Positions 16,969 to 23,223 of a DNA stretch of 23,223 nt are shown here, piece by piece (position 1 is the stretch's first letter; each line of letters begins with the position of its first letter). Origin of the DNA: a bacterium (GTDB lineage Bacteria; B130-G9); assembly GCA_021160245.1 (NCBI GenBank), contig JAGHCW010000162.1, positions 1 to 23,223 on the forward strand, given 5' to 3'. A program made the translations under genes and the position numbers. The notes under the pieces are model-generated. The model saw only the letters and a list, made by a program, of their open reading frames with translations, did no database searches and was not told the origin of the DNA.

Positions 16969-17004
16969 AACCTCCATGTAGGCAATACCTTTACGGGGTG
17001 GATT

Positions 17005-17928
17005 TTGAGCGATAGAAATGATGTATCAACGAGGCAGGCGCCGCCTCAAGAGGGCGCCGATGACAAGTTGTCTGCCACGTCTGGTCAATTCACGGTGCCT
17101 AGGCACATTGCAGCAGATGCTTATCACGAGATAAACAACTCGCTGAGCGTTCTGATGCCGAGGCTCAGAATGATAGGAAGACATCTTGAACAAGTGACTG
17201 ATGTGCTGCGCGGCTTCTGCGATATCGATATTGCCGCGTCCGCCGATGAGATCAAACAACAAGTCATAGAGAATATGGAACTTGCGCAGAACGGCAAGGG
17301 CGTGGATTACTACTTAAAGAAGCTCTCCGGCGGGTTTCGGCCTTGCATCAGAGAACTCAAAGTTATCAGACTCGCCGCGGAGAAGCTGAGACAACGCGGT
17401 TCCCAATTTGCCGCCTTTCGCCGCCCGGTTAATCCCCATGAGGAGATGCAGCACGTTGTGAGTCTCCTTGAGCAGGATTTGGATGCCATTGGGATAGAGG
17501 TCAAGTGGGATAAGGACAACGGACTCGGAGTTGTTGAATGCTCCCCTACCGAGATGTTCCAGGTATTCATGAACCTCATCCGCAACGCAATCGACGCGAT
17601 TAAGGAGAAGATGAGCAAAGGCTGGCATAAGACCACAACAGAGAAATACCGTCCCCAAATAAGAATAACTACCCGCCGGCGAACAGATGTTGCCGAGATG
17701 CGATTCTGGGATAACGGAGCGGGTATCTGCAAGGACCTTCTTGATCAGATATTCAATCCGTTCTTTACAACTAAGCCACCAGACAAAGGAACCGGAATGG
17801 GGCTTAGTATAGCCAACGAGATTGTCAAGAACCATGATGGCCAACTCGCTGTTAATAGCAAGGAGGGTGAATACACTGAGTTCGTGATCCTGCTTCCTGT
17901 CCAAAAGAGAGATAACGGGAATGAATAA
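17005..17928 (+). CDS. Soluble sensor-less histidine kinase
   Basis: The 307-residue product starts at TTG 17005 behind a GGGGTGG ribosome site. No other in-frame start occurs before the H-box. A disordered N-terminus (~1-30) is followed directly by the H-box YHEINNSL with phospho-acceptor H41, then a long helical dimerisation region (~45-140). The HATPase domain follows: N-box FMNLIRNAIDAI (~188-199), G1 DNGAGI from D236, F-box FNPFFTTK (~250-257) and G2 GTGMGLS (~262-268). There is no membrane segment, PAS, GAF or receiver domain, so the input must come from a partner protein or an interaction. The gene overlaps the next one by 8 nt, so the two are translated together. Confidence 0.85.
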   Translation: MSDRNDVSTRQAPPQEGADDKLSATSGQFTVPRHIAADAYHEINNSLSVLMPRLRMIGRHLEQVTDVLRGFCDIDIAASADEIKQQVIENMELAQNGKGVDYYLKKLSGGFRPCIRELKVIRLAAEKLRQRGSQFAAFRRPVNPHEEMQHVVSLLEQDLDAIGIEVKWDKDNGLGVVECSPTEMFQVFMNLIRNAIDAIKEKMSKGWHKTTTEKYRPQIRITTRRRTDVAEMRFWDNGAGICKDLLDQIFNPFFTTKPPDKGTGMGLSIANEIVKNHDGQLAVNSKEGEYTEFVILLPVQKRDNGNE

Positions 17929-19387
17929 CAATGCTCCATCTAAGTATAAATTGCTTGTCGTTGATGACGAGCCCCACGTCCTTGAAACCATAATCGATGT
18001 TCTCGAAGATGGTGATGAAGAGGGCACGATGGAGTTTTTCCCCGCATCTTCAGGGGAAGAGGCTCTGGAAATGCTCGAGGATCGTAATGGTGATATTGAC
18101 CTTGTGATAACTGACCAGCGGATGCCCGGAATGTCGGGCGCTCAACTTCTCGCTCAGCTCCGAAAGCAATACCCTTTAATTGGCTCAGTGGTCATATCCG
18201 GCTACGCTGAATTCGAGGACATGCGAAACGCGTTTCGGTCTGGAGTATTCGACTATATCAAAAAACCCTATGATGAGGATAACCTGCTGGCGGTCGTCAG
18301 GTCTGCTCTTGAGAAGGCGATCCTTCGGAAGCAGAATGAGGGTCTAGCAGAGGAGCTTCGCACAAAAAACGAACTACTGAGGGACGCTAACACCAATCTT
18401 GAACATCGAGTGAATGAACGGACCAAGGAACTGAAGGAGAGTCTTGTTAGGCTTGTGAGCATGCAACAACAGCTCATCCAAACTGAAAAAATGTCCTCAC
18501 TTGGCCAATTGGTCGCCGGAATCGCTCACGAGATCAATAATCCCGCCACATCCGTCTATGCCGGAGCCGAGGCGCTGGAGAGCAACGTTGAGGAGCTAAT
18601 GGGGTTCATTGAGCGCTACAACGATCTTCTAGAGGCGGTTGAGCAAGGCGACAGTAATGCTGCCAAGAGAGCGGCCGAGGAGTTATCTGACTCTGAGGAA
18701 GACGTTGAGTACCTGCTCGAGGAGGGGCTGCCCTGGAGCATCCGCTCAATGAAAGAGGGCGCCGTTCGCATCAAGGACATCGTCCGCAACCTCAAGACCT
18801 TCTCGAGAATCGACGAGGCGGAAGTCAAGCATGCTAACATCAACGATGGGATTAGAACGACGCTCAAGCTCGTTCATCACGAGTTCAAAAACAGGATTGC
18901 TGTCCACGAGGCGTTCGGGGATATCCCCCAACTCGAGTGCTATCCGGGTCAGCTGAATCAGGTATTCATGAATCTCTTCGTAAACGCCGCGCAAGCGATT
19001 GATGGTGAGGGCGACCTGTGGATAGAAACCTCAGTCTCGGACGACAGCATAGTGGTCAAAGTAAGGGACTCCGGCGCCGGCATCCCGAAGGAGAAGGTCG
19101 ATGATATCTTCAATCCCTTCTTCACCACAAAACCCGTGGGACAAGGAACCGGGCTTGGGCTGTCGATTAGTTTCGGAATAGTGAAAAAGCACGGCGGCAG
19201 TATTGAGGTCGAGAGCGAGGTTGGCAAAGGCACGGAGTTCACCGTCACTCTGCCATTTGACGGTATCCAGAAGGCTCGGGAGAAGGCAAGGGCGAAGAAG
19301 GCTTCTGAACGCGGGGACCTTGATTTCGTAGATGCCTCCAGGATTCAAGAGCTGGAGGATGAGCTGGCCATAATTAACGGCGAATAG
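17921..19387 (+). CDS. Receiver-histidine kinase hybrid protein
   Basis: The 488-residue product has an N-terminal receiver (~9-128) with D15-D16-E17, phospho-acceptor D65 in VITDQRMPGM, S93 in VISGYAEF and K115 in YIKKPYD. A coiled coil follows (~135-185), then a kinase core with H203 in GIAHEINNPATS, N-box MNLFVNAAQAI (~350-360), G1 DSGAGI from D383, F-box FNPFFTTK (~397-404) and G2 GTGLGLS (~409-415). Between H203 and the ATPase is an acidic helical stretch (~235-270). The C-terminal 40 residues are charged and predicted helical. The protein is cytosolic. A receiver in front of the kinase lets phosphorylation from another kinase set its activity, which fits a relay with the kinase encoded directly upstream. 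Confidence 0.9.
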   Translation: MNNNAPSKYKLLVVDDEPHVLETIIDVLEDGDEEGTMEFFPASSGEEALEMLEDRNGDIDLVITDQRMPGMSGAQLLAQLRKQYPLIGSVVISGYAEFEDMRNAFRSGVFDYIKKPYDEDNLLAVVRSALEKAILRKQNEGLAEELRTKNELLRDANTNLEHRVNERTKELKESLVRLVSMQQQLIQTEKMSSLGQLVAGIAHEINNPATSVYAGAEALESNVEELMGFIERYNDLLEAVEQGDSNAAKRAAEELSDSEEDVEYLLEEGLPWSIRSMKEGAVRIKDIVRNLKTFSRIDEAEVKHANINDGIRTTLKLVHHEFKNRIAVHEAFGDIPQLECYPGQLNQVFMNLFVNAAQAIDGEGDLWIETSVSDDSIVVKVRDSGAGIPKEKVDDIFNPFFTTKPVGQGTGLGLSISFGIVKKHGGSIEVESEVGKGTEFTVTLPFDGIQKAREKARAKKASERGDLDFVDASRIQELEDELAIINGE

Positions 19388-19429
19388 CCGCGGCAATTCA
19401 ACAGAGCGAGGCGTCTCTCCCCCATTCGC

Positions 19430-20653
19430 CTAAAGGCAGAGTTTATCCCTAGCTATCTGTAAAACATCATTGAGGATCAAATCGGAAAGCGCATCCTTTG
19501 CCATTCGTCCTACCTTGCGAGTTCGACCGCTAGGCCAAACAAGCGTAACGGCATTCTCTTCTGCCTCAAATCCGATGCCAACATCCGATACGTCATTGGC
19601 TACAATCAGATCAAGGCGCTTCTTGAGCAGCTTGCGACTAGCGTTCTCCAGAAGGTCATTCGTCTCCGCGGCAAAGCCTACCAGAACGTTCTTTCCAGAT
19701 GCGCTCGCGCCGATCTCCTGTAGGATGTCCGGCGTCCTAATAAGGGACAGCGACACATCACCACGGTCCTTTTTCATCTTATGCGATAACGCTTGTTTGG
19801 GCCTGTAGTCAGCGACTGCGGCCGCCATGATGATAACCTGATGGTCCGGAAGCAGCGAAAGAGCCTCATCTCGCATCTCCTCCGCCGAAACCACCCTCAC
19901 AAGCCGGACATTCGACGGCGGCTCAATAGCGGTAGGACCCGATAGCAGCGTCACCCTCGCGCCTCGTGCAGCTGCCGCCCTCGCCATGGCGAAGCCCATC
20001 CGCCCGGAGGAGCGGTTCGAGAGGAACCTGATCGGGTCGATCATCTCTCTGGTGGGACCCGCCGAAATCAGGAAACTGATCCCCTCGAGGTCTCGGGAAC
20101 AACGCATGGCAGCAATCGTCGCCTCAACGATCGCATCTGGAGCGGACATCCTGCCCTTGCCGGAGGTCCCACAAGCAAGCTCGCCCGATTCGGGGCCGAT
20201 GAACGAGGCGCCGAGCTCGCGGAGTTTCTTTATGTTTTCTTGAACGACGGGGTGGGAAAACATGCGGACGTTCATCGCAGGCGCGATGAGTATTGGGCAT
20301 TCGCACGAAAGGAAGACGGTGCTCAAAAGATCGTCCGCGATGCCGCTGGCGAACTTCCCGATTATGTTGGCGGTGGCAGGTGCGACCAGAAACAAGTCCG
20401 CCCAGTCAGAGAGTGAGATATGGCCGATATTCTCATTGCGCGATGGGGCGAACATCATCGAATAGACGGGATGCCCCGAGAGCGCAGCCAACGTCTCGGC
20501 GCCGATAAACCTCGCGCCGTTCTCGGTCAGAACGACCTTAACATCAAAGCCCCGCTTCACAAGAAGCCGCAATATCTCGGCTGATTTATAGGCCGCGATG
20601 CCACCCGTTACGCCGAGGAGGATGTTGCCGGGATGCGTGCTATTCACAATCAT
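19430..20653 (-). CDS. coaBC: Bifunctional phosphopantothenoylcysteine decarboxylase / phosphopantothenate-cysteine ligase
   Basis: This enzyme carries out two successive steps of coenzyme A synthesis: joining 4'-phosphopantothenate with cysteine, then decarboxylation. From ATG 20653 (GGAAAGGG seven bases upstream) the product is 407 residues, the usual size. The CoaC flavoprotein half (~8-185) shows NILLGVTGGIAAYK, catalytic H79 in GHISL, PAMN at 125-128 and GELACGTSGKGRM with C161. The CoaB half (~190-400) shows SAGPTREMIDPIRF, NRSSGRMG, AAAVADYRP and the KMKK loop at ~292-295. A longer frame to 20764 runs back into the upstream gene without family resemblance. The start lies 14 nt inside the upstream TOPRIM-like gene. 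It converges with the kinase hybrid gene across a 42-nt gap. Confidence 0.95.
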   Translation of the reverse strand: MIVNSTHPGNILLGVTGGIAAYKSAEILRLLVKRGFDVKVVLTENGARFIGAETLAALSGHPVYSMMFAPSRNENIGHISLSDWADLFLVAPATANIIGKFASGIADDLLSTVFLSCECPILIAPAMNVRMFSHPVVQENIKKLRELGASFIGPESGELACGTSGKGRMSAPDAIVEATIAAMRCSRDLEGISFLISAGPTREMIDPIRFLSNRSSGRMGFAMARAAAARGARVTLLSGPTAIEPPSNVRLVRVVSAEEMRDEALSLLPDHQVIIMAAAVADYRPKQALSHKMKKDRGDVSLSLIRTPDILQEIGASASGKNVLVGFAAETNDLLENASRKLLKKRLDLIVANDVSDVGIGFEAEENAVTLVWPSGRTRKVGRMAKDALSDLILNDVLQIARDKLCL

Positions 20654-21272
20654 TGATTGACCCTTTCCTTGCCAGAATCGGCTTGAAATCCGCAATCGCC
20701 TTGAGCGCTCGTTTACGGCTCGGAGAATGCTCTTTGGCTTGATTCGCGTCCCAATCGCTCTCAACGAAACGACCCAGCGTCGCGTTGTAATCCGGTCCTA
20801 TCTTGCTTCCGTGCCTCGGCACGATAGCTCGGCGCAATGTAGTTCGGCGCGATCTCCGAGCCAGGTGAATGAGTTCATTTTTGGGATCGGCAAGCCGATC
20901 TGGTTTTTCTGGGATGTCCTTTGGGCTAATTCCCAGAAAGCTCGCAAATGCCACTTGATGCGCGAGGACCCAAGCCTCGACCTCTTTAACGGCAATTCTG
21001 AATATCAGGTTGTGATCTTTCGGCACTCTTAGCCACTCCCCCATAAGCGCGGGCGCGCATTCAGCGTTATCGTGGTCTGTGAGTACGATGAACGGAATGC
21101 CTTTTGCCGCATTGTTGAATCCCTTAATGTTCTTCTTCAAATACCCATAACCCCGGCGGCCATAGCAGGGCCCGAGGCTATACTCTCGGCCGGATTGCCT
21201 CAACATGGTCCTCACAACTGTCTCGCTGAGCTCGTCTTCGACAGCCAGTTGGATGGGAATTGGCTCATACAT
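20640..21272 (-). CDS. TOPRIM-like protein, DUF4276 type, partner of the upstream ATPase
   Basis: The 210-residue product has a TOPRIM-like layout: E12 in AVEDELSE, the acidic pair D66 and D68 in FIVLTDHD after a hydrophobic strand, and a second acidic motif E97/E99 in KEVEAWVLA. DUF4276 proteins typically show this E...DxD...E-x-EAW pattern and often sit next to an AAA/ABC-type ATPase. The likely role is nucleic-acid cleavage or binding directed by the ATPase. This is inferred from family context, and a nuclease reaction is not proven by the sequence. Its ATG lies inside the last codons of the ATPase gene (8-nt overlap), and its 3' end overlaps coaBC by 14 nt, so all three are probably on one transcript. 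Confidence 0.65.
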   Translation of the reverse strand: MYEPIPIQLAVEDELSETVVRTMLRQSGREYSLGPCYGRRGYGYLKKNIKGFNNAAKGIPFIVLTDHDNAECAPALMGEWLRVPKDHNLIFRIAVKEVEAWVLAHQVAFASFLGISPKDIPEKPDRLADPKNELIHLARRSRRTTLRRAIVPRHGSKIGPDYNATLGRFVESDWDANQAKEHSPSRKRALKAIADFKPILARKGSINDCE

Positions 21273-22464
21273 TGAACAGGCTCAACTGCCTGATATTCTC
21301 TGGTTCTGTTACAGGAAGGGCAGCGTCTGCAATGCTCATACCCGACTCCAACATTGCCAGGATCACTTTATTGCGCGAGGCTTGCTCGACTCTCGTCCCC
21401 TCGCCAGGTGTCAGAAGCAATGTCTCTTCACCGCCGATTCCCTTGTCCGAGAGCAGATCATAGCTGTGCGTGCTGATAATCAGCTGGCCCTTCCGCTTCT
21501 GCTGCATCCTCCACATAAGGGCAAGCAGCTGCCGGATTATTGCCGTGTGCAGGGACAATTCCGGCTCTTCCAGAAGAAGAACGGAATCGCAGGCGAGAAT
21601 TGACCACAGAAGGCCGATTAGCCGCAGCGTGCCGTCTGAGAACTGCTCTTCGTTCTGCTTGGCGCCTTTGGCCCTCCAGTGGTTGTATATTATCTCCAAA
21701 TGGGCAATGCCCCTCTCGTCCCTGACGATGCTGAGCTTCTCGAATTGAGGAACGGCACATGCCAGCGCCTCCTGGATTCTCCTCAGTCGGGAATCGCGCA
21801 CTTTGCCATTGGTTTGGAGTATATCCTCCAAGAATCTCTGCCCAAATGGGTCTTCCTCGATCACCCTCCCAGCAAAGGTCTCCGGATGCCTGATCAGCTG
21901 AGGCACTAGGTGCATGTACTTAACAGACTCAAAGAAGCGCGCTATATCTCTAAACTTCTGATTTGCGTTTATCTGCTCAAGGAATGTCTGCCCCAGGCGG
22001 GCCCTGTCCTTCAAGTCATTCTTGTCCGGACGGTTGAGGATCTGCCCTTCCTCCTCGTTCCATACGCGTTCATGCGCTAGTATTAGCGGATTTGTGCCAC
22101 CCCTTTCTTGCCTGATGCTAATAGCATATTTCCATAATGGTTCCTGACTTTCTTCCCGGGACAGATGCACCTCAATCATTACGTCGGAATGGCGTCGCGC
22201 AGCGAGGCAACGTATCTTTGAGAGGCCGCCTCGATCGGCAACCGCTTTCTGCAGCCCACCCCCTTCTGACTTCGCGACGTCCCGAAGGAAGCGGAAAGCA
22301 TCCAGGAAGTTTGACTTGCCTGAGGCGTTCGGCCCGATTAGAAATGCGCGCCTGCCAAGCGGGACGTCCACTTCCCCGAAGTTCCGCCAGTTCTTGAGCT
22401 TGATGCGGGAGATCATCAGCCGAGGTTTCCTGACCCTCTTTCGAGCTTTGGTGGCTTTAGCCAT
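21265..22464 (-). CDS. AAA_21 / ABC-type ATPase (OLD-like family)
   Basis: The 399-residue product starts at ATG 22464 behind GGGAG. A TTG start at 22518 is possible but less likely. After a basic N-terminus (~1-14) comes ISRIKLKNWRNF, the typical opening of this group. The Walker A motif GPNASGKS is at ~44-51, an ABC-like signature SDGTLR at ~276-281, Walker B LLLEEPELSLH at ~296-306 and the switch histidine in ISTHS at ~331-334. All residues needed for ATP hydrolysis are present, so the enzyme appears intact. Such SMC/RecF-like ATPases paired with TOPRIM proteins are common in phage-defence and plasmid-exclusion systems. Here the partner follows with an 8-nt overlap. The trigger and target are unknown. 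Confidence 0.85.
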   Translation of the reverse strand: MAKATKARKRVRKPRLMISRIKLKNWRNFGEVDVPLGRRAFLIGPNASGKSNFLDAFRFLRDVAKSEGGGLQKAVADRGGLSKIRCLAARRHSDVMIEVHLSREESQEPLWKYAISIRQERGGTNPLILAHERVWNEEEGQILNRPDKNDLKDRARLGQTFLEQINANQKFRDIARFFESVKYMHLVPQLIRHPETFAGRVIEEDPFGQRFLEDILQTNGKVRDSRLRRIQEALACAVPQFEKLSIVRDERGIAHLEIIYNHWRAKGAKQNEEQFSDGTLRLIGLLWSILACDSVLLLEEPELSLHTAIIRQLLALMWRMQQKRKGQLIISTHSYDLLSDKGIGGEETLLLTPGEGTRVEQASRNKVILAMLESGMSIADAALPVTEPENIRQLSLFNV

Positions 22465-22511
22465 TAGGTTTATCTCCCTTTTGTGGTTCTGCGCCCGCTG
22501 GTCGCGAGCTT

Positions 22512-22717
22512 TCAGCAATCATCACGATGCCCAATCGTAAATTGTCCTTGGGGAAGCATTAAACTCCTACGCTTGTCATTAGTAGGACAAACGACTAAAA
22601 TGTCAACATCGCCACGCTCATCCGCAGTCCCACGCGAGCAAGAGCCAAAGGAATGATTCCCTCCGCTTGAAAACTCTAAATCAGTCTGATTTCGCGGATG
22701 ATTCTTCGGGCGTTGAC
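22512..22717 (-). pseudogene. Remnant of a minimal nucleotidyltransferase gene
   Basis: On the minus strand the frame ending at 22512 contains FGSCSRGTADERGDVDILVV, which matches the nucleotidyltransferase signature GS...R-G...D-x-D-hydrophobic. GS is encoded at 22646-22641 and the D-x-D at 22610-22602. The N-terminal part expected before it, ARRIIREIRLI then FQAEGIIPL, lies in a different frame from 22717 to about 22650. That frame is interrupted by TAG and then needs a frameshift to join FGS. The tail after the motif is short and ends 48 nt before the ATPase start. Two disruptions indicate a dead gene. In the MNT/HEPN toxin-antitoxin group this domain is the antitoxin; no HEPN partner is visible. 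A sequencing error could explain one lesion but hardly both. Confidence 0.55.
22579..22606 (-). promoter_or_regulatory. Candidate promoter of the ATPase-TOPRIM-coaBC operon
   Basis: Read on the minus strand, a perfect TTGACA at 22606-22601, a 16-nt spacer and TACTAA at 22584-22579. It lies within the nucleotidyltransferase remnant, where the -35 falls on the D-x-D codons. It may therefore be an accident of coding sequence, or a promoter that arose after the gene died. Confidence 0.35.
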
Positions 22718-22724
22718 ACTGGAG

Positions 22725-22752
22725 TTGCTTCTGGGAATTCCTGCGGTATATT
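22725..22752 (+). promoter_or_regulatory. Candidate promoter of the glycosyltransferase gene
   Basis: TTGCTT at 22725-22730, a 16-nt spacer and TATATT at 22747-22752, about 55 nt before the ATG at 22807. A better -35 hexamer (TTGACA, 22713-22718) lies 28 nt from the same -10, which is too far. Confidence 0.35.
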
Positions 22753-22806
22753 GGTTGGGTCATAGAACAATTATGCTGCCTCGCAACCATCAAACAGAGG
22801 TTCGAG

Positions 22807-23223
22807 ATGCCAGATGGCAGCGGCGATGCACGTGCCCCGTTCCGCGATGCGGGTCCCCTTTGGGGTCGGCGAGCAGCAATTGTGGTCCTTTCTGCCGGTC
22901 TTCTTCTCTACTCACTCACGATTATCAGGGTTATTGATGAGTCCTTCCCCGTCAATGCCGATGCTGCATGGTTCTTGATGCTATCCCGCAGCATTCTCTC
23001 CGGCGAGGGATATGCTGAAATCGATAAGCCGATACCGAGACCTCACACGAAGTTTCCTCCAGCCCTGCCGTGCATATTGGCCGCAGCTCAGTGGATTGCG
23101 CCCGACAGCCAATTTCGGAGGAACAAGGCTGTCGGGCGCAATCCACTGAGCTGCGGCCAATATGCACGGCAGGGCTGGAGGAAACTTCGTGTGAGGTCTC
23201 GGTATCGGCTTATCGATTTCAGC
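22807..23223 (+). CDS. GT-C membrane glycosyltransferase, ArnT-like, N-terminal part only
   Basis: The frame opens at ATG 22807, six bases after AGAGG, and stays open to the right edge. Residues ~22-42 form the first membrane helix. The following loop, FPVNADAAWFLMLSRSILSG, continues into E-I-D-K and KFPPALPCILA. It matches the start of polyisoprenol-dependent sugar transferases of the ArnT/PMT group, in which an Asp of this loop (D52 here) is catalytic. Such enzymes move a sugar from a lipid carrier onto lipid A or proteins on the outer face of the inner membrane. Only about the first 103 residues are believable. From 23127 the sequence is the exact reverse complement of 23014-23110, so the later residues are probably an artefact. 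Confidence 0.6.
   Translation, partial: MPDGSGDARAPFRDAGPLWGRRAAIVVLSAGLLLYSLTIIRVIDESFPVNADAAWFLMLSRSILSGEGYAEIDKPIPRPHTKFPPALPCILAAAQWIAPDSQFRRNKAVGRNPLSCGQYARQGWRKLRVRSRYRLIDFS
23014..23223. repeat. Perfect 97-bp inverted repeat at the window edge (probable fold-back chimera)
   Basis: The left arm is 23014-23110 and the right arm 23127-23223, with a 16-nt spacer at 23111-23126. Comparing the arms base by base, I find no mismatch over 97 bp. The right arm stops exactly at the window end, so the repeat may be longer than seen. It interrupts the glycosyltransferase coding sequence, and no transposase, attachment site or terminator accompanies it. Such end-of-contig palindromes are typical of multiple-displacement amplification or assembly chimeras. 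Confidence 0.9.

Noticed and set aside
19388-19429. Rho-independent terminator between the convergent kinase hybrid and coaBC genes
   Set aside because: GGCG and CGCC can pair on one strand, but the loop is 13 nt and there is no T-run on either strand.
20654-20764. Longer coaBC start
   Set aside because: The extra 37 residues are antisense-free but unlike CoaBC. ATG 20653 has GGAAAGGG seven bases upstream and gives the standard length.
23111-23126. Inverted repeat as a transcription terminator or mobile element end
   Set aside because: Arms of 97 bp are far too long for a terminator, no T-run follows, and no transposase or target-site duplication is visible.
22952-23167. Minus-strand open frame of 71 codons at the right end
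   Set aside because: It lies across the fold-back repeat and antisense to the glycosyltransferase.

Overview
The window is about 23.2 kb of bacterial DNA of moderate GC content. Promoter-like sites resemble sigma-70 elements and ribosome binding sites are strong, with some TTG and GTG starts. Secreted PQQ-propeller and Ig-like repeat proteins, together with sensor-less signalling proteins, suggest a Gram-negative, probably uncultivated environmental lineage. The sequence alone does not allow a phylum call. No tRNA, rRNA, CRISPR array or insertion sequence was seen.

Layout. (1) Positions 8157 to the left edge, minus strand, hold one uninterrupted reading frame of at least 2719 codons. It encodes a secreted giant protein: signal peptide, PQQ-type beta-propeller, a linker domain, then at least 21 complete Ig-like repeats of about 100 residues. 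Its C-terminus lies outside the window. (2) Positions 8158-8602 are a divergent control region with tandem promoter-like sites and small palindromes. (3) Positions 8603-15591, plus strand, hold a compact row of seven genes: pepP-like peptidase, efp, accB, accC, thiE, a secreted PQQ-propeller protein and holA. Several overlap by 4-11 nt. The propeller protein resembles the N-terminal part of the giant protein across the divergent region. (4) Positions 15756-19387, plus strand, hold a signalling cluster: a response regulator with an unrecognised C-terminal half, a soluble histidine kinase without a sensor domain, and a receiver-kinase hybrid. (5) Positions 22464-19430, minus strand, hold an AAA/ABC-type ATPase and a TOPRIM-like (DUF4276-type) partner, a pair typical of conflict or defence systems. 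Both overlap, and the partner also overlaps coaBC. (6) Positions 22512-22717, minus strand, carry the remains of a minimal nucleotidyltransferase gene, broken by a stop and a frameshift. (7) At 22807 a plus-strand GT-C (ArnT-like) glycosyltransferase begins and is cut by the right edge.

The last 210 bases form a perfect 97-bp inverted repeat around a 16-base spacer, ending exactly at the window edge. It lies inside the glycosyltransferase frame and looks like a fold-back chimera from amplification or assembly, so sequence beyond about 23110 should not be trusted.

The most unusual elements are the giant repeat protein with its small propeller relative inside a housekeeping operon, the ATPase/TOPRIM pair coupled to coaBC next to a dead nucleotidyltransferase, and the response regulator with an unassigned output half.
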